Below, one piece after another: positions 13,691-26,486 of a DNA stretch of 64,000 nucleotides; positions within the stretch are counted from its first letter, which is position 1, and each line of letters begins with the position of its first letter. The notes below the pieces were generated by a model, which searched no databases, was not told the DNA's origin, and worked only from the letters and a program-made list of their open reading frames with translations. Location of the stretch: contig JAWZYU010000009.1 of NCBI GenBank assembly GCA_038380435.1, positions 65,253,901 through 65,317,900 on the forward strand, written 5' to 3'. This DNA comes from Ryuthela nishihirai (taxonomy: Eukaryota; Arthropoda; Arachnida; Araneae; Heptathelidae). The position numbers and the translations under genes were made by a program.

Positions 13691-13930
13691 GTTACCACAA
13701 AATCCTTGATCACAGCACTCGTGTTTTATAGGTGGCTTACAATGAAAAATCCTGGATCACGGCACCAGTGTTTTATACTGGGGCCAACCAATATAATCCT
13801 GATCACGGCAACAATGATTTGTAATGAAAGGTAATAATAAACTTATTGCGGAGTTACTCTTACTAGAGCACGAACTGTTTTAAGGTTGCCACAAACATCC
13901 TGGCTCACTGTGCCAACTGTTATAAGGGTA
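13691..13930 (-). repeat. ~47-bp tandem repeat containing a primer-binding-site-like motif
   Basis: About five degenerate units, with clear starts at 13704, 13751, 13798 and 13899. Each has the plus-strand core CCTGGATCACGGCACCA followed by ..TGTTTTATA. On the minus strand this reads TATAAAACACTGGTGCCGTGATCC, which looks like an LTR end followed by a tRNA-complementary primer-binding site. No LTR-retrotransposon coding sequence was found beside it. Both 13.33-13.65 kb and 13.95-14.6 kb are candidate LTR-like flanks, without proof. Confidence 0.5.
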
Positions 13931-16090
13931 TAACTTAGGATAAACATATCTCTTAACATTAAGGATTTTCTTAGCCCCCTATTTGTTTTTTTTACCGTGA
14001 TCGTATAGTATTAATTAATTAATTAATGGCCCAATATCCCACTGGGAACCAAAGTCATCCTCCCCAGGCAAAAGGAGTCTGCAAAGGCAGTTAAAGACAT
14101 TTTCTTACAAATACAAAAAGACATTTATTTACAAATTAAACATCACTGATTCAATTCCATAAATTCGATTATTTCACAATCCACCAAGAAATTCCACAAT
14201 CAATTATTTCAATTCCATAAACATGCTCAACAGAACTTACAGTTTCAGTAGACTGTCGTGATCACATTGTTTTACTTCAACTGCCCCCTTCTCTACTAAG
14301 CTAGCTTTTTTTGAGTCCATCGAAAGACAACCGTCCAACCTCCCTGTGCTCTCTCATTGTCACCACCAGAAGAAATCTACTCTCCTCTCTCAGTCATCGC
14401 TAGAAGCAGAAGAGAAAAAGCCTACTCTCTCGTTGTCATCACCAGAGGAAGGAGACCCAAAAGTCTTCTCTCTCACTTCATAGTCACTAAGGATCGCTAT
14501 CGCGGAGAATTCTCATTGGCTTTCTCAACTCTCCGCCAGGGGTGGGGGGGGGGGCGATAGGGTGCTGGACGAAAATTAGAAACTTCCAGATCCACATCCT
14601 TGGCCACAACCACATGACTGTCCTTCACGAGTCTGCTGTGCCATGAGCCGGGGGAATTCTCTCTCAGGGCTGTCAGACAGGAGCAGTTCTGGCATCCTAC
14701 TTCTTTCCTTCAAAGTAGTATTGCTGAGGCATGGACGCTTCCCTTTGTAACCGTTGCCCAGGATTACGCTGGCTGCCGACAGGTAAGTGGTCAGCTTAGC
14801 TAGGTGGCACATCAATGGAATAATCCTTCGAGATAATCCCTCGTATGGCGCCGCCCCGATGGAAAGGAAACTGCAGTCTGGAACTTGAATACCATTCTGC
14901 ACGAACTATGCAAATTCATGCAGAACAACTCAATTGAACTGTGAAACCTATATTTTGTCAAGCAGATTATTGTATGGCACCTGAATTTTAACCTATTGTC
15001 GTGCCCACATTTCTTGAAATGAGGACTCAATGTATTTGTTGGGACTCTATATCCCCTGCAATTTTGCTGGTTTAATCGTTTAAGCCCTGATCTGACCTCC
15101 ATCCTTTGACCTTTTGATCTCAAATGCTTATGCCAGTGAAGTCAGAACCCACAGGGTTCTGAATGTTGAAAAATCAGGCAAGCTGCTACTTCCATCTGGA
15201 AGAGAGGAATTCAGCTAAGACCAACAAATAGGAACCCAATGACCATATGCTGTTGTACAACAGCCATTAAGCTGGCACTGACCAATCAGCAGGCACTATG
15301 CCATCACAGATGATCCAGACTTTTGCCTCAGGCCAGGGTTAGCAACCCAAACAAAGAAGCACTCCTTCTCTTTCTTGGCAACCTGAGATACTAGAAGGAT
15401 GCAGAGATTCTCACTTCCATAGCTTGAATGAAGTCCCATAACCCTGCCTTCTGTAGCACAGCCAGGAGAAATGGATTGCTACACAGGCCAATTTCACAAG
15501 ATGCTAATGAAACCCACATAGTAAAAAGACAACAAGCTCTGATGAGCAACTGAGTCTCCAGATGAACTGCAAGTGGTGTGGCATGAGTCGGGCGAGAATC
15601 CGATACCCCCCCTTTGTGTTGAGGAACAGCCATTTCCCATGCTCTGATCCCCTTATCTTAATTAAAAATGATTAACACTAAAACCTAGCCTAAGCCATGA
15701 TGCCTTAGAGCTCTCAGACTGTTAAATCAGTGAGGTCCCTGTACCTGTCACTCATGCAGGAATGTTAAGTTCTATTTAAATAAATGTGTTAAAATAGAAG
15801 TATTCTTAGTCCTATAATAATTTTTCAGATCCTCTTTAACTTGTCTCTGCACTGAGGACTAATGAGTGAAATTGCCCTGAGAAATAAGCATTGGATAACA
15901 TTTGCTAAAAATTAATTATTGTGGTCCCAGGACCACTTTCTATGGAATGCTGAGCCCGGCAGATAATGCAACAACTTTTTACCCTGTCCTCCTTTTTCAT
16001 TATTTGCCCCTGACATTCCCCCTTTCCATTCAATTGGAGTTGGGTGTGACACTATTAGGCATTTGATTGTTTGATCATTGGGAGCATTAC
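13931..16090. other. Intron, higher-GC patch, nothing classified
   Basis: The stretch 14280-15640 is less AT-rich than the surroundings and includes a G9 run at about 14544 and C-rich tracts. Short open stretches on the minus strand show no recognisable motif. It may be an old non-coding transposon or LTR, but I cannot support either. Confidence 0.3.
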
Positions 16091-16802
16091 ACTTTATGAC
16101 ACTGGCCCATGTTTTAAAATACATTATACTGAAAAGAATTATTGAAAGAAATAAAAATCATGTTTCAGGTAAATTTATATTATTCAGGAAGAAATTTCAT
16201 TTTCATCAATATTTAACTTAACTGTTTTTGTTCATTAGGTTTTCCATAATTAAGCCTTGAGTCAGATCTATATTTTCATTATATCACAGTGAAAAGTTGT
16301 TTTAAAATTAATGCTTGTAAATTTATTTAAATATTTTATTTTCATAAAATTTTGAATTAAATTCTTTTTCATTTGATATTTAACATGGTCTATTTCAGTT
16401 GATAGGCAATTTGTTTTAAAATATCTAAAGTTGGCTTTTTATTCGACTCAGTTGACAAAAAAAAAGCATGGACTTTTCCCAAAGTACTGAGGGGGGGAAA
16501 ATTAGGAAAATAGAGCATTTTTTTGTGTCAAGTTAAAAATTCACTTTTCTTTTATTCAGAAATAGCCTTTCTATTCATATGCATTATTTCTGTCAATTAG
16601 TTTTTTAAATAAATTTTTATTTGCATTCATCATCATCAACAACATGACTAAAAAAAGCCCTATAAAAATAAAACTAGTCATCTTTCTGTTAAACATTTTA
16701 TTTTCAGAAAATATAGAAATGCTGATTAATTTGGTATATAACATGCCATAATTCCTTTCATTAATTATTTGGCAAAAGAAGTTCCAGAGTGATTTTTTTT
16801 TT

Positions 16803-17080
16803 TGGTGAGCATACTGAAAAAATAGCTAGGCCTCTGGATGTAAACCAGTTTTTCAAGTTGGACCATGGAAGGGTTAAATTATTTCTCATTTTGGTAAGAA
16901 GTTTTATTTTATAAAATTCAGAAGTAAAAGCAGTTTAATAGCTATAAAACATGAGAAACTACTGTTCATTGGTTAGTTGGCATAAAAGTAGTTTTTTAGG
17001 GTAGTGGAGGATGAGAACAACAAAAAAAGATGCCTGGATTCACTCCAATTTTTCAGGCTGGGAATTGGAAGGTTAAATTT
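16803..17080. repeat. Two copies of a piggyBac-like end, in tandem
   Basis: Near 16835-16877 and 17035-17072 there are two similar ends: a GGCCTCTGGAT-type block, TTTTTCA and then GGAAGGGTTAA or GGAAGGTTAA. The same end recurs at about 52665-52712. Ends that finish in TTAA suggest piggyBac-type elements. Confidence 0.4.
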
Positions 17081-17509
17081 ATATTTCGAGTTTTATAGAC
17101 TTTTGCCCATTATCCTTTCATTTTAAGCATGAGTATATATATATAAAACTTTAAACCAAATATTTATATTTTTTAAAAGAAGCTTTGAAGTTTTGTTGTG
17201 GTGAAAATGTCTGTGTCCATTTCTGGTTTGTAGCTTTATAATTTATCATCGTCTGCATATGATGAGATCCTGGAATTATTATTATTATTTAATTCTTTCG
17301 TTGCAAAACTGCTATTATGAAGCCCACAAGCAGATACGAACCAGTTTTTTATGATAAGTTACTTTGTGTCTACTGTGCTTGTTACATGGCATCCTTAAGA
17401 TTCAAAGAGAGCAACTGCCAATGAAGTGTTATGCTTCATGCGAAGTGTGTAGCTACATTATTTCCTTTGCATTGCACAATTGCCAACAAAGGACACTTTT
17501 TCTTAGGTA

Positions 17510-17605
17510 GCAAAAAAATTGAGTTTGAGATAGGTGGATTTATGAACCCATGACCTCCTGATTTATGCCAGATGCTCTTACTTAATGAACAACTATGAAG
17601 AAGCC
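17510..17605 (-). repeat. Degenerate tRNA-like sequence (possible SINE remnant)
   Basis: The plus strand reads ATGAACCCATGACCTCCTGA then GCTCTTACTTAATGAAC. On the minus strand this is an A-box-like and a B-box-like pair about 40 bp apart. It is too decayed to class and is not a usable tRNA gene. Confidence 0.35.
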
Positions 17606-18013
17606 CTTCAAATTCCAGCTGGCAATGTTACCGCTATCTTAAACTTCAGTTCTTTATGTAGTAAAATGCATATGAAAAGTGTAATTCTGTATAAAAATTA
17701 TTGTGTATTTTTGTAGTAGACATTAAATACCAGATTTTTTTTCTTAGTGTTATATGTTTGATTTCTTGATTTTATTTTTTTGACAATTTCAGCTTTATTT
17801 CAACAAAGCATCAACTGTGAAAGATATGTTTAATGAGGATTTAGAAAGCACTAATATAAAAAGTGCTTTATCATCTATTGAGAACAGCTCAGTTCCAAAA
17901 GCTTGCATACTGAAAAAAAACTTTTATTAAAATCACTACAGTTATTCATAAAATCAAAGAAGAAAAATACTTTATAAATAATGCTATAACATTTTAAGAC
18001 TATTTTCACTTAC

Positions 18014-18077
18014 CAAATATTTCCCCTTTACTTGCATATTCTGTAACCATATATATTATTTTCTCAGTTTCCATTAC
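18014..18077 (-). CDS. SIK: Salt-inducible kinase (SIK family), hinge-region exon
   Basis: This 64-bp exon encodes VMETEKIIYMVTEYASKGEIF plus the first base of the next codon. It lies between acceptor TTATTCTTAAG and donor GTAAGTGAAAATA. It holds the gatekeeper/hinge segment (MVTEYA) of the kinase fold. The VMET..IIY..TEYA.GGEIF pattern is closest to SIK kinases. It joins in phase 0 to the 25470 exon (..RLYQ-VMET..) and in phase 1 to the 2192 exon (..EIF-D-YL..), so the three exons form one continuous 114-residue kinase stretch. Confidence 0.9.
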
Positions 18078-19401
18078 CTTAAGAATAAAAAAATTGCAAT
18101 TTTCCATTTATCTCATGTTATAACTAGAAAGATACAATAAAAATGTTTGCAAATATTGTAAAATTTCTGAATTTATATATATAATACATCCTTAGCAATG
18201 TTTTAGCTTTTCAGATATATGAAACCTATTTTATTAAAAATGTTTAGAATTAAAATTTATGTTTACATTTTGTATTTAAAACAGTTTAATAAAGGAGTAA
18301 TCTGTTTCCTTCTTTTACCAATTCCACTGAAGACTTTAACAGATGAAACAATTTTTAACAATTACCATTAAAAACTATTAAAACAACTGTTGTGTAAAAC
18401 AAGAGTCTGTCTACAGTATATGGCATAAATTTACTTCCTTCTCTCATACACTCTGAGAGCAACTCACATATATAAATTTCTTTAAAATATTTCATTAGTA
18501 TAATAAATCCCTGTTGCATTTACTTTTTTCTAAACTTCCATAATTTTTTGAAGAATAAAACAATTCTGAGAGCATAAAAGCTCAGAATTTTGCTCAACAA
18601 TAGTCACAACAGAAAGCAAAAAATTACTTTGCTTGTAACCAAACATGCTCCTTCTAATTAGCTAGTGATCTGAAGATCACAGTATGTAACATTATGTCTT
18701 ATGAATTACATCTAGAATTCAATAAACTTCTTTTAGTTTATGAAATTTGTATTTGGTTTTCTGATTTTTTTTCTCTTGAGCAGAGTTTTGTTAATATATT
18801 TGATTTAACTTTAATTTATTGGACAATCTTTAACTTCTTTTTTGTCTAACACTCTTTGAAAATGAAGAACCTTTGTTTAATTTCTTGGCAAGATTAATTG
18901 CCTGGCAGCAGAATTCAGTTATCTGGCATATGTATATATATATTAACATACTTTTGGAGCTTAAAGGTACTTCTGTTATCGCTATTATACACTGATACTC
19001 AAAATTGAAGGATAATGGAAAAATAAATAACTCAAATAATTCTGATCTAACTCAATTAAATACTGTAGAAAAAAGCATTGTGACATGACTGAGCAGGTCA
19101 GTTTGCTTGAAAGCAGAATGTAAGATTAATAAATAATAAATTATTAACATAACATTTATTTAATACATAATACGTTCGATCACACCAGCCCAGTGGGCAC
19201 AAATATTTCAATTGAATCTTACAGAAATCCAGAAGAGTTTATAACTCGCCTGTGGAATTTTATATTTCATATATACAGGGTGAATCTGAAAAAGTGGGCA
19301 AAACTTTACGGGGTGGTAGAATGCAGCTATACGAGCAATATTCGTCATAGAATGTATGGTCAGAACGCAAATGGCGAGCTGCTAGGTGGCGTTGGAAATG
19401 G

Positions 19402-19409
19402 TATAAAAG
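19402..19409 (+). promoter_or_regulatory. TATA box inside the left inverted repeat
   Basis: TATAAAAG sits about 50 bp upstream of the transposase ATG at 19458, followed by GGTCGGTCCTCAC as a plausible start region. Because it lies within the inverted repeat, a mirror copy (CTTTTATA, 19541-19548) points inward from the right arm. Function is inferred. Confidence 0.55.
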
Positions 19410-19457
19410 GGTCGGTCCTCACACCCAACGGCATTTCTACCGTGGATTGCCGAGAAG

Positions 19458-19526
19458 ATGGCTGGTTATACTAACCAGGAAATGGCGGATATGCACTTTG
19501 TGTACGGTGCGGCGGACGGGAATGCA
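19458..19526 (+). pseudogene. N-terminal remnant of a DUF4817-type transposase gene
   Basis: ATG in good context (GAGAAGATGG) followed by 23 codons that include the block YTNQEMADMHFVYGAADGNA. I recognise this as the usual start of transposases of this arthropod family. The reading then runs straight into the right inverted repeat, so all catalytic parts have been deleted. Confidence 0.75.
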
Positions 19527-19789
19527 AGTGAGGACCGACCCTTTTATACCATTTCCAACGCCACCTAGCGGCTTGCTGTTTGCGTTCCGACCATACATTC
19601 TATGATGAATATTGCTCGTATAGCTGCGTTCTACCACCCCGTAAAGTTTTGCCCACTTTTTCAGATTCACCCTGTATAATTTATAATTTTGGCAACAATA
19701 GTCAATAAAAGTTTTAAGCATTTATAAAGTAATCGAAGAATAAAATAATTTTAACAAATGGAAACAAAAAATTTGATAAATGATTAAAA

Positions 19790-22570
19790 ATTATGAAATA
19801 TATTACAAAAAAGAAATCTCAATATTATCAATATCTAATAGCCATTTATAAAGATTTGAAGCAAAGCTATGTAATTTTTTTTCCATTTTTATATTGTTTG
19901 GCAAAAAATTAAATAATTTAGGAGCAAGGTAAATATAATGTTTTTTAGTCACAGTTTTCTTAGGTAAGAATTCAACGAGATTAATAGAGTTACTGTATCC
20001 TGTGTTATAATTTGTAAATTTTATATTTTGGTCTGACCAATTTTTAAACAAATGTTTTAAAATTTAATGCATATATAATTTTCTAACTGTTAAAATATCA
20101 ACATCTTTAAAAAAGTTTTTAACATTTTCATATTTTCTTTTTTTTAATATGCATTTTAGAATTTTATTTTGAGCTACAATTAATTTGTTAATATTAGTAT
20201 AATATGTGCCACCCCAAGAAGTAATTCCATATTGCAAATACGATTTAACCCAACAATTATATATCATCTTTAAAGTTAAAATATCTACAAATTGTCTAAT
20301 ATAATATAACCATGGTGTTACAATATTTATCTTTTTAATAATATTTGCTATATGTTCCTTCCAATTTAATTTACAGTCTATATAAACACCTAAATATTTA
20401 AAACAATCAACTCCCTTAATAGGTAAACAGAAACAATTTTTACCAATACATTCAAAAGCATGATAAAATATTTTATCATGCAGAAATCACATTGTCCTTT
20501 TAATCTGAAATTGATATATTTTGTTTTATTTACATTTAAAAGTAATTTTTTTAAAAAAACCATTTTCTAATTTTAATCATATCTAAATTTATATTAATTA
20601 TTAAAGAATTTAAATATTTAGCAGTATAAATTAAAGCTGTATCATCAGCAAAAGCAATTAAGTTTCCTATTGTATCAAGTTAACATAAATCATTTATATA
20701 AATTAAGAATAAAAGTGGTACTAAAACTGAACCTTAAGGAACACCAAACTGCACAGTTTCTTCCATACTAATAATTTCATCTATTTTTATTACCTGAACC
20801 CTATTATTTAAATAACTTTTTGACCAATTATACATTCTTCCTCTAAATTCACATTTTTCAAGTTTAAATAGCAGTATGTCATGTGGAACAGAATCAAAAG
20901 CTTTATGTATATCCAAAAAAACAATAGCTACTTCAAGGTTATCATTTATTCTTTATGAACTACTGAAGTTAATTTTAAAATAGCATCCTCTGTATTTCTT
21001 TTTTCCCTATATCCAAATTGATTTTGAGCAAAAAAATTTATCTTTGTAAGGAACTTTACCATTTTTATATTAATAATTTTTTCAAAGATTTTTGATAAAT
21101 TTGATAGTATTGAAATTGGTCTGTAGTTCCCTAAATTTTTTCGATCACCTCCTTTATAAACCGGAATTACGGTAGCTTTTTTTAAACAATTTGGAAAACT
21201 GCCCTCTGATATAGAATAATTTATTAAATGACATAAGATCTTTGAAATATATGGGCATATATTTTTTAAAATAAAGGGCAATAAATAATCATTTCCTGAA
21301 GCCTTTTCTATTTTTAGTGAATTTATTGTCTGTATCACTTCAGTTTCAGTTACATAATCAACAAAAATCGACTGTAATGTGGAATCTAATTCTGTCAAAT
21401 TATATGTTTCATTTATTGGGATTATTTTTATTAAATTCCCTATAACACCAGTAAAATATTTATTAAATATATTAAGAAAAACCAAAGAATTATCATGGAA
21501 ATTGTAATTTAAATTTTTGTAAATTATTTCTGTAGGAAATATTTATTTTTCTTGTCAACACTAGATAATTCATTAATAATTTTCCATTGTTTTTTCATGT
21601 TTCCAAAATTTTCAGATATTTTATTTTTAAAATAATTTGATTTTGCCTGCGTAATAAGGTTAAGTAATAAATTTCTATATTTAGTGAATTGTTCCCTGAA
21701 AATTTCATTTGTAGGTTGTGCCTTACATAATTTATACAATTGTTACTATTTTCTATTGAATTTAATAATGCACCTGTGATCCAGGGTTTAAATTTTTTCC
21801 AAATATGATGGGGGGGGCGGGGGTGGCTCAGTCGGTAGCGCGCCAGGCTCGTAATCTGTAGTTCCCAGGTTCAAGTCCCAGCTGGGTCAGCGTTGAAATT
21901 TATCTCTGCAAAATTCCCCGCCTTGCCCACGGTCAGTAGGGGACATCGATGGGCTTGGAAAGGCTGCCGTCCGTCGGATGGGACGTTAAGCCGTGGCCCC
22001 GTGTGCAGGAGAGCCATACCCTGTGCACATTAAAGAACACGCTGGATGGCCTTGACAGGAGGCTACCATCTGTCTCCCAACAGCTGTTCCAGTGGGTCCC
22101 CTCCCCCAACCTTCTCTGAGCCTTCAGGGTCCATGTGACCTGGCCATTTAGCCCATGGTGTGCAAAAAAGTGCCGCTCAGAGGTAAAACAACCCAATCCA
22201 ACCCAAATATGATGATTATATTTAATATAACTTGAAATTTTAATTAGTTCCTGTAATTTTTTTTTATAAATAAATCAAACAGTGTTTAAATCAGTATAAT
22301 TTTTTATAATTTCCTAATCGTAATCCAATAATTTATTTATCAATATGTTTAAATCTGTTTTAAATATCTTTTTATAATTCAATTGAATTTTATCTGAATT
22401 CGGTTGTAAATGAATACATAGGTAATAATGATCAACTATATGTGTTTGAATAAGGTAAGTATTTAGGTTATTAATTATTATTAGTAATTTATTATTATTA
22501 GTAAATATACATACATGGTGGCACATAAGTTGCAACCCCATGGGTAAATTACAACAAATGTTCAGTACTG
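19790..22570 (-). pseudogene. CR1/L2-like non-LTR retrotransposon (LINE) relic
   Basis: Minus-strand LINE with its ORF in pieces, 5' to 3'. End of the endonuclease region: THIVDHYYLCI (about 22440). Linker: KPWITGALLNS (about 21770). RT from about 21480: EKASGNDYLLPFILK, KATVIPVYKGGDRKNLGNYR, NQFGYREKRNTEDAI. Then AFDSVPHDILLFKLEKCEF (about 20900) and a FADD catalytic motif at about 20650 (AFADDTAL). The C-terminal part has SYLQYGITSWGG and QNKILKCILKK, with a final stop near 19803. Several frameshifts are present, and most of the endonuclease is missing. It is interrupted by the SINE1 at 21810-22202. Clade is by motif look only. Confidence 0.8.
21810..22202 (+). mobile_element. SINE family 1, copy 3 (393 bp, best-preserved, nested in LINE)
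   Basis: Complete element from GGGGGGGCGGGGGTGGCTCA to AACCCAATCCAA. The exact 11-bp target duplication CCAAATATGAT lies at 21799-21809 and 22203-22213. A box at about 21823 and B box at about 21868 (GGTTCAAGTCC). Insertion split the LINE reading frame, so this SINE moved after the LINE. Its body is the best guide to the family: tRNA-like head ~75 bp, then ~300 bp without tRNA similarity. Confidence 0.92.
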
Positions 22571-22689
22571 TTCTAGATAACATTTAGCATTAAACAATTA
22601 GTTCCTAATATAGTCTCTTTTTTTCCACTAATAGCTATTTTTTTTTACACTTCTTGTGACATAAGTGAAGGTCTTTGATCCCACCATGT

Positions 22690-24870
22690 GGAAAGTTGAA
22701 TTCTTTGTAGCAAAGAACTTTTATGCAGGAATTCAATAAGCTACACTTTATTAAGAAATAAGTTCTACATGATGAAAGCAAAAGAGCAAATGTGGAAAAT
22801 GAAAACTGTTTTAACAACAATACAGAAACAACTACACAAATCCACAATATAATTAGAAACATCCACAAGTGAAATTTCAGAAAACAGTGCAGAGATAGAA
22901 AGAAACCTGTAACATGAAAAAGTGTTTATTGATCTGGTTCATAAAACAACATGAATATTTTAAAATAAATACATGTGGCTAATTATTAGTGATGGTGACA
23001 GCATTGGATGTAGTATATGTTCTAAATTAACATCTTTAAATGTAATGCATAAGAAACTCAATGAACATTCTGCTTCAGTGTCCCACATGTTAGGGCCACA
23101 CAAATTATATGAAAAGACCTCAAAAAATAAATCACCAGTTGCAATTGATACTGCCAATAACAAATATTTGATAAATATACACCACTGATAATATTATCAA
23201 TTGTGTATATTTTCAATACTGTATATAGTTTGGCAAAGCAGAACCAATCACTGACAGACATAGTTGCAGAATTAGAATTACAATCAAAAAATGATTTAAA
23301 CCTTGGAACATCATTACACTCCAGACAAACAGCAATGTCTATTACAAAACATATATCTACTGAAGTGAGAAGTACACTTTTTTTTAAATAACTGCACAAA
23401 AATCTAAAATTTGAAACATTATAGAGAAGTAAGTGCAATTTCCAAAAAAAAAGTGCTTTGATAAATTCTTGCATTGCAATATATAGGATTATGAACCAAT
23501 TAATGATTTTGTTGATTTGAATTAACTTAGTTTAACTGAGGCAGAATCGATTTTGAAACTTTACTTTCCACACTTAATAAACATGGATTTAAGAACTATT
23601 TAAAAGAAAATGTCATGTTTTTTGTTCAGATGGTGCAAGCACTATATGCTGGGCCATAAGTCAAGAGTTTTGGTATGCCTACTAGTAAATTTCCCAGGTA
23701 TAATAATTTGGCACTGTTTAAGTCCCAGAATTCAATATTTAAGTTATAGAATTCAACTGACTCTAGATGATGCAATTAAATCAATATCTTAAATCAATAT
23801 ATGAAGTCCATCATTTCCAAATATTTATTGAAAAAATTTACTGTTTTTATCATTCATATGTCCAATAACAATCAAATGTAAACTAAATAACATAGCACAT
23901 GATTTGGAGGTAAAAATAATAAAAATTTAACAGATTTTCAGTACTTGATGAGTAACATGCAGCTCCAGAGCTGTTGGGGAGCTTATCCTGCACTATTATA
24001 GGCATTAAAAAAAATACTATGAAAAGAATGGAGAATTTATATTTTACACAAGACTTTGCTCTCATGATATACACAGTCGTATCAGAATAATATGACCACC
24101 TACCATAGTATATGTATGGTAGGTGGTCATATTATTCTGATATGAGTGTGTATATATAAGAAGAATTGTCTCTCCTCTTATTGGCATTACAAAGTTAAAA
24201 TGTAACATTAGTTAATGCAGTTCATTTAACACAAAGATGCATGAGGTCTTTACTTAATAAAACAACAGGAAATATAAAACTCTTGTGCCAACAATTATAA
24301 AATCAGAGAAATTTAAGAACATTCTGTTTAGAGTAAAAAAAAATGTAGCATTAACAAGAGGTCAGTTGATCCAAAGTTTAATTGATAATATGAATAGTAG
24401 GCTGTTAAATAATGATGATGCTTCCTATACAGATTTAATGTTGCTTTTTAATTTACTGGATAATTCAATGTGGCCCAGAAATATTATTTATCTCCTTGGT
24501 TGGAGGGATAAAGAAAACTTGAAAAATTATCTGAGCTTAAAATATTTTCTATTCCCATTAATGACTTTCGGGATAATTGATAGCAGAGATTTACCTGATA
24601 ACCAATTTCCCTCCCACAAAAAGAAGCAAAACAAATTTTAAATATTTTGCAGTTAGTTCTGCTGAAGCTAAAGCACTTTCAGTGTAATTAACCACATTGC
24701 ATATAACAACATAAATGTCTTACTGGTTGAAAATATTTCTTATTTGATGACCATAAAACTTCTTCGAAAACTTTTATGAGATTGGGATATCACACCATAT
24801 GTTAAATCCTGGTTAACACAAAGTCACCATAAAGCAGATGATGAAAGGGTAAAAAATAAAATTAAACAGG
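22690..24870 (+). pseudogene. hAT-like transposase relic (KIAA1586-like type)
   Basis: A decayed gene on the plus strand. Near 22970 it has a zinc-finger-like start (WLIISDGDSIGCSICSKL). From 23203 it carries IFNTVYSLAKQNQSLTDIVA, LELQSKNDLNLGTSLHSR and TAMSITKHISTEVRSTLF. From 24285 it carries GQLIQSLIDNMNSRLLNNDD and a C-terminal end DWDITPYVKSWLTQSHHKAD at about 24780. This order matches the transposase group related to the vertebrate gene KIAA1586, as I remember that family. Many stops and deletions make it non-functional. A short hairpin (24071-24151) lies inside it. Confidence 0.65.
24071..24151. repeat. 81-bp palindromic MITE-like hairpin
   Basis: Arms 24071-24107 and 24115-24151 (37 bp each) match in inverted order with two mismatches. 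The block ATATGACCACCT in the arms resembles the ATTATGACCACCT end of the Tc1 element at 50.8-52.0 kb, so a Tc1-related origin is possible. Confidence 0.8.
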
Positions 24871-25586
<716 letters not shown>

Positions 25587-26254
25587 CTAGAAAATTTGAC
25601 ATATATACACAAAAAGAAAATGAAAAAAATTAATTAGAAAAATAAAAGAATTTACTTAATTATAAACACTAATTATATATTTTAATATATCTACACTAGC
25701 AATAAATTTAGAGGAATAAAAGTTTCACTCAGTATATAGTTAGTATATTTCATAAATGGCAGGCATGCTGACACTAATTTTTGAAAAGAGGTTTTTTTTT
25801 TTTTCATATTCACAAATGTAAAAAAATTTGGTTCTAATAGTACTTCATGGCTGTCTTATAATATTTGTAATTTTTCAGATCCTATTTTAAAATTGAAGAT
25901 GTAAAATTCATGTGATTAACAAAGCCAATTTCAAAAGTCTTTGAAGTTAGTCATAGCATATATACGTAACTTTGAAAATGTAGAGCTTTTCATAAGATTT
26001 TGATACTATTTCACTTTAAAACTTCAGATAGCTTTGTATTTTCAATAACCTGGAGGATCATGCCACTTTCCTCTGCTGGCTTTTGATTCTGTCTGCAAAA
26101 GTTTGAAATCTAAATACAGTGGCATCATTAGACAATTTCTGAAGTACTTAACACATTCTTAGGTAGCTAACAGCTGTTCCACAATCAAACTCAGCTACTT
26201 ATAGACAGTGGCACAGCTGGGGTAGGGTAACATGCACTTGGGACTCTACAGACT
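25587..26254. other. Intronic or 5' flank, nothing recognised
   Basis: AT-rich sequence between the kinase exon and RTE copy B, with no motif that I can name. Confidence 0.4.
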
Positions 26255-26486
26255 ATACAAAGCCATGGGCTACAGAGACAAGCAGCCATGGGCTAGAAAG
26301 GTCCAACCAGACTGCACAATTCCGTTCTCCAAGCATATCTGTTCTGACCTATATCTGCTGCATATCTCCACTTCACACCAATTCTAACAAGGTCCTGTTT
26401 GGCATTGTCTGCCCACCACATCTTAGGTCCTCCCCCTTTTTCAGAGGCCGTTAGGCACACTGTTCATAATCCTATTCACTAATCTA

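Larger units (their letters stand above)
19274..19676. mobile_element. 403-bp MITE with 149-bp terminal inverted repeats (DUF4817-type Tc1/mariner derivative)
   Basis: The two arms 19274-19422 and 19528-19676 are inverted copies differing at only a handful of bases. They start TACAGGGTGAATCTGAAAAA and are flanked by TA on both sides (19272-19273 and 19677-19678). The ~105-bp centre carries the start of a transposase gene, listed separately. It is an internally deleted relative of the transposons at 1-0.9 kb and 48.3-49.2 kb, which also end in TACAGGGTR-like repeats. Low arm divergence suggests one of the younger insertions here. Confidence 0.88.

Noticed and set aside
13330..14560. Solo LTR or full LTR retrotransposon around the PBS-like array
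   Set aside because: No pair of matching LTRs, no gag-pol text and no TG..CA borders that I could defend.
14576..15640. Possible host coding exons in the higher-GC patch
   Set aside because: Open stretches are short, without domain-like motifs or convincing splice borders. Left as unclassified.
23058..23474. 139-codon minus-strand open stretch
   Set aside because: The plus strand carries the hAT-like protein motifs here, so the minus frame is a shadow.
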